Shown piece after piece: positions 38,608-48,051 of a stretch of 64,000 nucleotides of DNA. The stretch spans positions 16,102,001 through 16,166,000 of the forward strand of contig NC_046676.1 of NCBI RefSeq assembly GCF_003369915.1. The letters are read 5' to 3'. The notes under the pieces were generated by a model that was not told where the DNA came from, searched no databases, and saw only the letters and a program-made list of their open reading frames with translations. The stretch comes from Drosophila miranda (Eukaryota > Arthropoda > Insecta > Diptera > Drosophilidae). Position 1 is the stretch's first letter. Every line of letters starts with the position of its first letter. The translations under genes were made by a program, and so were the position numbers.

Positions 38608-41289
38608 GCTATCATCGGTTTCACTGGCATAAGGTTGTTTCTATGTCAGCCCGAAAGTATGCAACACGAGAGTGGGATTCCCTTGGACTGTTCCAGCTCC
38701 CTGCCTGTCGATGACATCGATTGTTATTGTGGGGGGCCAAACAATGGCAAACATGGCCAAATACATTTGCCTACGCTGGCACAGACGGGGATGTCACTGC
38801 AGATATAGTCAATGAGTATGAGGATGAGATGAAGGCAAGATTGATGGTTGCCTCCTAAATGATACCTGATTGAGTGTGTGAGTGCAGAGTGTTTGCCTTG
38901 GCATATTCAATGTTGACACGGCCCTGCTCCTACCTCATACCCAAAACCAGACCCTGGCCATGCCTCTTAAGTGTCATTTTGTGTTCTCGACACGCATTTT
39001 ATGGCAGACTCGAAAAACTTTTTGATGCCCCAGACACGCGCCCAAGTAAGTTTGCGTATGTGGCGCCCATCCACTGGATCTCGGTGATGCTTTTGACACT
39101 GAGTGAGATAAATGGTGACAAGTTTGTAGGCCAATTTGCGAACCAAAGCGACTAAGGAGCCGGCGCCACACACGAGCTAACCGAGCTCCAATTGCTGCAG
39201 CTTCGCAGCTCCAGTGTTGCGCCACGATCGGCATGGCATCAATTGCGCACACAATTAGCTCCTCGGGGCGCCAACTGAGATGAGCCAAGATGCAATTTCG
39301 TTCCGACCCTCACAGGGTGCTCCTTTGTAGCCCATTTAACATTGGCTAGAGTTAGAGTTGCATTTGGAGATGAAGATAGAGTGGGGTCTCAATCTAGAGC
39401 TGGAGTTGCGCTTCCTTGTTGTTCGCGCTGCGCAGAGTTCCTGACTCTGGCTCACAGCGTTTGTCGTAATCTTTGCGCCATCAATGAGGAATTACTTGAC
39501 GAATTATATGCTTCATTTCGACTTCGCCGGCAGTGTGCTGCTGCTGCTGATGGAGATGGTAGATGGGAGAGTCTTGGCCAAGTTTCGGTCAGAACCGACC
39601 GACTCAGAGCTACAGAGATAGCATAAGTAGCGCAAATGCTATGCATTTGAGGTGAGGAGCAATCGTAGTAGCTGACGCAATTATCGGAAATGAAAGCTGG
39701 CCTTCAGCCACTTAGCGCTTGTTGTGGAAGCTCCCCAAAGTGTTGATTCTTGGCCTGCCAATTAGATATTGCCGTCGATTGCCTTTGGAAAGTTATTTGA
39801 AGATTGCTGAAAGCGTGATCTAGTTATTCCACATTCAAGGCTTACATAGATAGAATGTTACAAAATGAATTTCAATTTTTTAAAACTTAAACTAGCTCTG
39901 CCTTAATTGAAAACTGTAAGATTACGAAATAAGCCTTACAAATAGTCCACCCTTAAGCAGGATACTTCAAGTCAAGTTCCCCTGCCATCCGGCCAGCGGC
40001 TCCCTAACCTCTTTGTAATCCAGCTGCTAGGCAACAGCCAGTTGCTGCCCTCATACTCAGTCCTAGCCACAATTTATGCCACACAGCTCTCCAGCAGGAC
40101 ACGCAACCCATCCCTGCCTTCCAACCAGACCAGCTCTGCTCTGAACCCTTTGGCGCACTGGAATAATCAGGAAGAAAAGAACCTGGAGTGGAACGGAAAA
40201 CTGCATTCATTTCTGGTCCACACAGCACACAGAATACTCGCTACAAACAAACAGACGTTGGCGTGCCTCTCGGGGCTCGGAATGGTAAATAGAATGGGAT
40301 TCAGAGCGGGAACGGGCACTGGCACAGGACAGGGACAGGGATACTTGGTGAACACTTTTCGCCACGACTACTTTTTACTTTTCTTTAACATTATTTTGCA
40401 CTTTTCAATTAAAAAAGTGTGCACCCCACGCAGGGCAGCCGCCACAGCAAAGGGCAAAAGTAACCCCAAAAGCGGAAAAAATATGCGGTGGAGTGGACAA
40501 GAAGGTAACGGGAGGGCAGCTGCCATAATTATAATTTCTTAATGCAAATAAGAACTCGCTGTGCTGATTTTCCCTCTATAGAGGAAACCACAATTTAAGC
40601 AGTGTGGAGTTTTCCTTGGTCGGCTCGCGCTTTTTCTCTACACCGAAAGTCGTGCCTAAGGACTTCTTAAGACTCTATGCAACGTATATGTTCAGCCAAA
40701 GCAGATACACGTCTGTATAATTTTTAGAAATTGAATTCAATAGTATTCTGGACTTGTTGTATAATTTTGCAGGCATTCGTGCAGAGTAAGCAGTGGTCTG
40801 CCTATCGCAGAAACAGTTAAGGCATCCCTGCTGTACATACAAATTTTTTGTTCTTGCGCATTGGTAAAGAATACGCGGAAATGGTTAAAATGGCAATCTT
40901 TCCCGCTCCAGCTCCCACTCTTGTTCCTGTTCGTTGCTGGATTCGTTGCTGTTGACCATTGTGGCCATTGCTGGGCCAACAAACATCCATAGTTAATGAG
41001 TGAAATGAAAAGCCGTATCACCACACACACGCCCCAATCCCATTCATTCTTTCGTCCATCCATTCATACTCGTACATATTTAAGGGCTTGGCTTTTCAGC
41101 GCTATGCGCAATGAGCTTACATGGCGTATAATTAATATTAAATGTTATACTTATAAATTAAATAAAATACTGACGCTGGAGGTGGAGCGCGAACTGGTGC
41201 TGGCTTTCCTGCCTTAGTGGCACGATTGATGACTCTGGCCGTCAAGCTTATTGCCACCCCATATGTACATATGTATGTACATATGTATG

Positions 41290-41337
41290 TATACTATGTA
41301 CTATAAGGAGTATGCAGAGGCCTTATAGTATAGTATA
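41290..41337. repeat. Imperfect inverted repeat (hairpin)
   Basis: The left arm at 41290-41308 and the right arm CCTTATAGTATAGTATA (41321-41337) pair over 17 bp, with a two-base bulge in the left arm and a 12-nt loop. AT-rich and surrounded by ATGTAC repeats. No target-site duplication is evident. Confidence 0.6.
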
Positions 41338-42078
41338 TGCTCTAAATGTTCCCCTTGTTATAAATGTATGTTTGCCAAGTTTGACTTGAGCCCGAGCACG
41401 ACTGCCACTTGCGCCACTTCCGCTGTGCGGAAAAATGCTTTTGATTTGATTTTCACCAAAATGTCAACTTGACGTCAAGTCGGAGACGGTGGCGGTGGCG
41501 GACGCAGACATTGTCGCCGCCTTTGTTGTGCCGATTCTACAGCATGATTTATTGTTTTCATGAAATTGCGTGTAAACAATTTAGTGGCTGGTTGGCGCCC
41601 AACACCCAAGACCCTCCACCCAATCTCTTTCTTCCACAGCCGCCTTTAAGTTTATGAACTTTTGAAACACTTGATTTAAGGTTAAGTGTAACGATATTTC
41701 ATTGCTTTAACGACACCGATAGACAAAAAATATGCATATCTGGAAGTTTACAGGAGAATAATGATAAGATTTGAATCCATTTGTGGTTGCTTGCTGATCA
41801 AAATTAACTTCAAAGCTAAATTCTAGTTCAATTTAGTTAAAATGGCAATAAAATCGCTTAAAAACCACTTTGAAAGAGACCCGCATTTCCTTGGCCTTCG
41901 TTTCTGCGCTCGTCTTATCTCTCCCAAGATAAGAACGAGATCAAAAGCATGTATGGATGTGTAGGAGACATCACGTCACGGAAGCTGTGACAAGAGGGCA
42001 GCATCGTTCTCGCTCAAAGAGGATAGTGAGAGCAGAACAACAGCGTATCTCACGCACTGTTAGCTCACTTTATTCTTC

Positions 42079-42213
42079 TTTCGCTGTTATCTCGCTGCCT
42101 TATTAACATGCCTCTGTAACGACACTGCAGTGCTCTGGCAAACTGGTTTTTTCTCTGTTATTATCGTTCTCTGTTATATTGCTGCTTAATTAACATGCCT
42201 CTGTAACGACACT
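42079..42213. repeat. Two-copy direct repeat, 87-bp period
   Basis: A 25-nt core beginning ATTAACATGCCTCTGTAACG is identical at 42102-42126 and 42189-42213. Weaker similarity extends about 23 bp to the left (GTTATCTCGCTGCCTT versus GTTATATTGCTGCTTA). Flanking DNA contains more CTGTTAGCTCGCTG-like motifs. It may be a fragment of a larger dispersed repeat. I cannot name the family. Confidence 0.65.
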
Positions 42214-43471
42214 CTCTGTTAGCTCGCTGCTAAATCTGCAGAGATCTCTTATTTGAGTTTTCATCTTTCTGCTATGGTATGGTGGCTATTTTGCTAAGGA
42301 CATCACTCAAGAAAATCCATTAATTTATATCAATCGGCCTGGACTTATGCACAGCGAAAAGGAAATGAAAGCGATAGCCGTCTGCCCTATGTACATATAT
42401 GTACAATGAAATGGGAGTGACGCTTCTCACCACTTTCAAAACTCTTTTTGAGACATTTCTAGTATTCCAAATTGAACAAGTGTTTTCTTGTGAGAAAGCC
42501 TGGCATGTAAGCATTAGAAACCTAAACAGATCCCATTACATTTGCATTCCATCTTCTGGTTTTTCATGACTTTAGACAAATATCCCTGTGTCCACTCGTA
42601 TGTGTCACATACTTATGCACGAAATGAACATCCTTACCGAGGTTACAGCACCGTTAAAGTTGAATGTACATACAAATACCACAAACTCAGGGGCTGCAGC
42701 GCATGCAATTTTGACTACCAATAAAGATGCCATAACAATAAGTAAAGCGAGCTAATATCCGATTACTGTGGTGTCCTAGGAGATGCACTACCAACTGCCA
42801 GCAGTAAATGTAGCGTGAAAGGCGACCCTTCCCTATGCACTTGTACAGTGTTCTACTTAAATGTGGCAAGCATGAAACAAATGCATAAGTAAATATTAGA
42901 AACGAGTGACTTTCAATATCCTTACAGGCTTATTGCCCACAGCGAATTTCACGCTACAGATAGACAGAAGAGATGCGACGCCGTATAGAGGGCAAATGGG
43001 AATGCGAATGCATTTACACATTTGCAAACACAAATACGAGTACAAACATATCTGAACAGGACAGAACAGAACAGACAATTTCAAACATGAACCATACAAA
43101 TATGCGTACCCTGCTCCCACTGCCGGAGGCGCAGAGAGCGTCTGCAGCATTTTCATGTGGGATCCATGCGGTGGCTGGACTGGGATGGGTGTCAGTGTAG
43201 TGTACCACACAGCCAGCCATGTCTGAGTGCGTTTCCTCCAACGCATTTACGTTTATTGCATTTGTAAATTATTCACACTAGGATATTAAATGCAAATTTA
43301 ACCCCACAGATACAATATCCAGCCAGTTTGCTACAGCCATACATCTATCTATTGGTGAATTACTCAACTCAGCTCCTGCATATGAAGGACCCGGCTAACG
43401 GTAACTAGATTCCAGCTATTTCCATTCATTCAATGACATTTGCCACTAACACTTTTTCGTAATGTTAGAAC

Positions 43472-43615
43472 CAGGGGCCGTAAATAATGATGAAGTCTAA
43501 GTTTTATCAAACTACTCAAAAATAGTGATTATCAGTGAAGAAAAACGTAATAAATTGAAATATAATCTTTACCAAGTAATTTTTATTATATAACTTAAAA
43601 TGATTACGGTCCCTG
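43472..43615. mobile_element. 144-bp non-autonomous hAT-type MITE
   Basis: The terminal inverted repeats are CAGGGGCCGTAA at the left and TTACGGTCCCTG at the right, with 11 of 12 bases pairing. A perfect 8-bp duplication GTTAGAAC flanks the element at 43464-43471 and 43616-43623. A CAGGG-type terminus with an 8-bp target duplication is the hallmark of the hAT superfamily. The 120-bp AT-rich interior has no coding capacity, so movement would depend on a transposase from elsewhere. The perfect duplication suggests a fairly recent insertion. It lies about 520 bp upstream of the first Or56a start codon. Confidence 0.85.
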
Positions 43616-43623
43616 GTTAGAAC

Positions 43624-44103
43624 ACGTATGTAAGTGCAAAAAAAACAAACCAGAGTCCTGCGAACCTTGGCAATATTGTTCCTCCGAACTTTGCTGGTAA
43701 TAAGGTGAGAAAAAATTAAAAATTCTCTTTATCACAGCCCCCTCCTTGTTCCTATTCCACTACCCCACTAGAAATAGAAACTGCACGGAACAAGTGCTGA
43801 AAAGTTTCAATTCACTAGCAAATGTCCCTCACACGTAACTCGGTTTGTCTAAACACTGTTGACATCGATGTTCTGGGCAAAGTTTGCTGCCAAAGGTAGG
43901 TGCCTGGGAGCGTAACATTCGAATCAAATTCAAAGTGGCGAACAAAACTATAGGGCCCAGGGCTGGGGAAGAAAAGGAACAGTCCCAATCGAAGGACCCA
44001 GACCACATACTCTATGCAGAACCGCGTCACCTGTCTGACAATTATTTACACATACGATTGTATATGGCAAAAAGGGTCCGATTCGAACGTCTAGCGAGCC
44101 CGA
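43624..44103. other. Upstream region of the first Or56a copy
   Basis: No gene. It contains a proximal block also found upstream of the second copy: CTATGCAGAACC at 44012-44023 and CACCTGTCTG at 44029-44038. The counterparts are at 46325-46336 and 46341-46350, at nearly the same distance from the start site. It is likely the receptor's proximal enhancer. Confidence 0.55.
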
Positions 44104-44134
44104 GTAAAAGGCGAAAGTGTGCCGTTTGTCAGTC
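44104..44134 (+). promoter_or_regulatory. Core promoter of Or56a copy 1 (TATA-like and initiator)
   Basis: TAAAAGG at 44105-44111 and the initiator TCAGTC at 44129-44134 (start A at 44131) are 26 bp apart. The ATG follows only 12 nt after the predicted start. The second receptor has the same elements at the same spacing, with about two mismatches across the 30-bp block. Confidence 0.65.
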
Positions 44135-44142
44135 CAGTCATA

Positions 44143-45691
44143 ATGTTCAGAGTTAAGGAGCTGCTTCTGCCGCGCGGGATCTTCGAAAACCCCATGCTTC
44201 GCCTTCATCTGCGGTGCTTTCGGTTGTACGGCTACGTGGCCTCCAAGTACCAGCGGAGGCCCTGGCTGTCACAGTCGCGCTGCATCCTTTTCACGGCCTC
44301 TATCTGGGTGAGCTGCGTCCTGATGCTGGCACGCGTCTTTCAAGGCTACGAAAGGCTAAACGATGGAGCCACCACCTGCGCCACAGCCTTACAGTACCTT
44401 ACCGTGTCTATTGCCACCATAAACGCCATCGTGCAGAGGGAGCGTAAGTGGCTTTTATAGAGTTTCAACGCTTTCAAATAATTGTATTGTTTTCTGAGCA
44501 TTTTTCTTTAGGAGTGGTTTCTATGTTGCACGAGGTCCATGAGGATATGCAGAAGCTTATGAATGAGGCGGATGATCAGGAGCTGGATCTTGTGTTGTCT
44601 ACTCAGAAATACACTAGGACGATCACTTTAATTCTGTGGGTTTCTTCGATAGGAGCTGGGCTAATGGCCCTGTCGGACTGCATCTATCGGACAATCTTCA
44701 TGCCGCAAACCGTGTTTAACATGCCCGCCGTGCGTCGCGGAGAGGAACGACCCCTGTTGCTTTTTAGGCTTTTTCCCTTTGGCGAGCTTTACGACAACTT
44801 TGTGGTCGGCTTTCTGGGCCCCTGGTACGCTCTCGGGTTGGGGGTCACAACTATTCCACTGTGGCACACCTTCATCATGTGCCTCATGAAGTACGTGCAC
44901 CTGAAGCTGATGATACTGAACAAGCGGGTGCCTGAGATGGATGTGAGAGCTCCTTAGATTCAGCTTCAGGCCTTTTGCATTCCTTATTGTTAATTGCAGA
45001 TCATGCGCCACAATCCGTTCCTAGACCTGGATCGCCTGACACCCGCTCATCTGAACCGCTGGCGAATGCGGCTTTTTACAAAGTTCGTTACGGATCATCT
45101 GAAGATCCGAAAGTTTGTTAAGGAGCTAGAGCTGCTTATCTGCGTGCCTGTTATGATAGACTTCATCATCTTCTCCATTCTTATATGCTTTCTCTTTTAC
45201 GCCTTGGGTGTTGGCGTAAGTATGGAAGGATTGGGGTTACTCAGAAGAATACCTTTTGTGGCCTTTCAGTCCCCCACCAAAATGGATTACTTTTTTATGT
45301 GCATCTATATATTTGTCATGGCTTCCATTCTGTTGATCTATCATTGGCATGCTACCCTGATTTCTGAATGTGTAAGTCATACTATAGAACCTGTATCGTC
45401 CTTTGCGTTTTCTGATGTTATATTCCAGCATGATGAATTGTCTTTTGCCTATTATTCAACACCCTGGTATGAGTTTGAGCGTTCTGCCCAGCGAATGATT
45501 CTATTTATGATGATTCATTCCCAGAGGCCTTTGAAAATTCGTGCCCTGATGATACCAGTGAATCTGGGGACCTTTTTAGAAGTGAGGACTCGTATTGGTA
45601 TTCAATACGTAGGTATTTCAATATATAGCCTTCTTTGCAGATTGTACAAGCCGCCTACAGTTACTCCAATCTCTTAAGGCAGATATATTAG
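44143..45691 (+). CDS. Or56a: Odorant receptor Or56a, copy 1 (six exons)
   Basis: An insect odorant receptor: a seven-transmembrane ion-channel subunit acting with Orco in olfactory neuron dendrites. In melanogaster Or56a answers geosmin and drives avoidance of microbial spoilage. The exons are 44143-44443, 44512-44942, 45000-45215, 45270-45371, 45429-45581 and 45641-45691. All introns are GT-AG and 54-68 bp. The first intron is in phase 1 and the rest in phase 0. The product is 417 residues, close to the melanogaster length of about 419 as I recall it. Diagnostic stretches are MFRVKELLLP, LMLARVFQGYERLNDGAT, FPFGELYDNFVVG, LGPWYALGLGVT and YHWHATLISECHDELSFAYY. The short last exon ends YSYSNLLRQIY. 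I see no stop or frameshift. It is closer to remembered melanogaster Or56a than copy 2 is, for example in PAVRRGEE and DNFVVGFLGPW. Confidence 0.93.
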
Positions 45692-46408
45692 ACGAAGAGC
45701 TGTTTCCACGGGTCATCGACAGGCTGGACACACCCTACAATAACGATATATTTTACTCGTACACATATATATTTACAGTATTTCTTACCTACCTAGTATG
45801 TTGAACGAATATAACTAAATATAAGAAGCTTGAATTCTTAAATAGAAAGAAACCGAAAAAAAACTGCCTCTTCCGCTCTAATGGGAACTGTATTTCGTTA
45901 TGATAATCCGATTCCGATCAATTTCAATGCTTGGGAAGGTAATTTCGAGCCAAGCCGAATTTGACATGAAGAAGCTCTTTAAATTGTGGTGTTTTGTAAC
46001 ATAAATGTTCTTTAAGTTTCGTTTCTGGAGTGAGTGTCCGTCTTATTTTATTGCTCTACGGCTTATAGTCTGATCAGGAATACAACATACATATAGTACA
46101 TATGAGTATGTACGCAAATAAATAAATTTTATAGGGTCAAAAATGCTGTTCCTCTACGTGGAACCCATCTGAAACGTAATAAGCACCCTCTACCTCACTC
46201 TTCTTCAGGTGCATTTAGCCCTGCAAATTAAAAATTTGCCAATCATATTTTGCCCACTCCGGCAAGGTGCCAGGGAGCGAAAAGGACACGTCGAATGTCC
46301 ACAACACGGTCGATGCCACATCCACTATGCAGAACCCCAACACCTGTCTGTTATATATTATATTGGCCGATTTAAATTGGCCCATTTAGCTCTTCCATCC
46401 AGCCCGAA
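45692..46408. other. Spacer between the two Or56a copies
   Basis: About 750 bp without a gene. It holds the 3'UTR of copy 1. The nearest AATAAA cluster is at about 46115-46122, well downstream, so an earlier variant signal may be used. It also holds the proximal promoter block of copy 2 (46325-46350). Confidence 0.6.
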
Positions 46409-46438
46409 TAAAAGGCAAAAGTGTGCCGTTTTTCAGTC
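46409..46438 (+). promoter_or_regulatory. Core promoter of Or56a copy 2
   Basis: TAAAAGG at 46409-46415 and TCAGTC at 46433-46438 (start A at 46435), again 26 bp apart and again 12 nt before the ATG. The intervening AAAAGTGTGCCGTTT is almost unchanged from copy 1. Confidence 0.65.
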
Positions 46439-46446
46439 ATTTCAAA

Positions 46447-48051
46447 ATGTTCAGAGTTAAGGAGCTGCTTCTGCCGCGCGCGATCTTCAAAAGCCACATC
46501 CTTGGCCTCCATCTACGGGGCATTAGAATGTATGGTTACGTAGCTGAAAAATACCAGCGCTGGCCTTGGCTACCGTTGGTACGCTGCATCATCTTCATGG
46601 TCTCCACCTGGGTGAGCACTGTTGCTATGCTGGCACGCGTCTTTCAAGGCTTCGAGAACCCCAACGATGGAGTGTTGTGCTGGGCCACGACCATCATGTA
46701 CATTTCTCTGTCAGTTTCTGTACTGAATGCTTTTGTGCAGAGGAAGCGTGAGTATTACTATTCGAGTTCCAAAGCTAAAAGATATTCATAAATTTCTGCA
46801 GGAGTCATAGGCATGATTCGTGCGATCCATGAGGATATACAAAAGCTAATGAAGGAGGCAGATGATCAGGAATTGGTGCTTATGTTGTCAACTCAGAAAT
46901 ATATTCGGATGACCACTTGGATGTTATGGTATCCTGCGCTATTGACTGGGATCATCGCGTTCATGGACTCCTTATACCGAACGGTTTTAATCACTCTATC
47001 CGTATTCAACATAACCGAACGCCGGGATGAACAACAGTACATCTTCCTATTAAAGGTCTATCCTTTCGGAGAAGTGTATAACAACTTTGTGTTCGGCTTA
47101 CTTGGCACCTGGTACGCTCTTGGGCTGGGAATAAACGCTATTCCCCTGTGGAATTCTTTCATCGTGTGCCTCATTAAGTACGTGCACCTGAAGCTGCTTA
47201 TACTCAAAAAGCGGGTGACGGAGATGGAAGTGAGTACTTCTTTACATTCTGCCCAAGTCCCTGTGGTTCTTTCCCGACTCTCCATTGCAGATCACGCGCT
47301 TCAATCCGCTCTTAGACCTGGATCGCCTGACACCCGCTCAGCGGAACCGCTGGCGAATGCGGCTCATAAAAGAGTTCGTGAAAGAGCACCTGAAGATCCG
47401 GAGATTTGTCAAGGAGTTGGAGCAACTAATCTGTTTGCCTGTCTTGATAGACTTCATTTTCTTCGCCGTTTCGATCTGTTTTGAGCTATATGCCCTTATT
47501 GTAGGCGTAAGTATAGTGGAAGCGGCTGTTTATGTTGTTTTACGGTTATCTTTTGTGGCCTTGCAGACGCCCACCGAAATGGAGTGCTTCTTAATTTTAT
47601 GTTACATAGCCCTCACGACCTTGATTCTATTTTTCACTTATTGGCATGTAACACTAATTGGTGAATGCGTAAGTTAAATATATTGATTTATTTTCATTGT
47701 TGGCCCTAATTAAGCTAACTAATAAGTTTGAAATCCTTTTTTGGATTCTTTCTGAACTTTTCTCAATAATTCGACTTAATTCCAGCATGCTGATTTGTGC
47801 TTCGCCTTATATTCAACACCCTGGTATGAATACGACCCTACAATGAAACGAACGATTCTCTTTATGATGATGCATGCCCAGAGTCCGTTGCAGATTCGTG
47901 CCCTGATGTTCCCAGTGGATCTGAAAACCTTTTTAGACGTAGGGAGCCGTTGCATCAATTGCCCATGAGGGCCTACATTTCTCTGTATCTCTTTTTGTAG
48001 ATTGTACTTGGGGCCTACAATTACTTCAACATACTGCGTGGGTTGTATTAG
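46447..48051 (+). CDS. Or56a-type odorant receptor, copy 2 (intact tandem paralogue)
   Basis: A second intact receptor with the same six-exon structure: 46447-46747, 46802-47229, 47291-47506, 47567-47668, 47786-47938 and 48001-48051. Exons 1, 3, 4, 5 and 6 are identical in length to copy 1, and exon 2 is one codon shorter. The predicted product is 416 residues with no stop or frameshift. Introns are GT-AG. The fourth is 117 bp against 57 in copy 1, and the fifth uses a weaker GTAGGG donor. By hand count exon 1 is about 61% identical to copy 1 at protein level. Changes are spread over membrane segments (for example MVSTWVSTVAML, SIWV to STWV). The C-terminus ends GAYNYFNILRGLY, matching the family. 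It is clearly an Or56a paralogue. Ligand specificity cannot be read from sequence. Confidence 0.92.

Larger units (their letters stand above)
36767..43463. other. Gene-poor stretch between the island and the Or56a pair
   Basis: No gene is visible. It contains a CAT trinucleotide tract (38571-38606), a 17-bp-stem imperfect inverted repeat (41290-41337), ATGTAC/ATGTATGT-rich DNA next to it, and an 87-bp-spaced direct repeat (42079-42213). Near 41920-41937 two GATA sites face each other (CTTATCT...AGATAAG). Confidence 0.55.
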
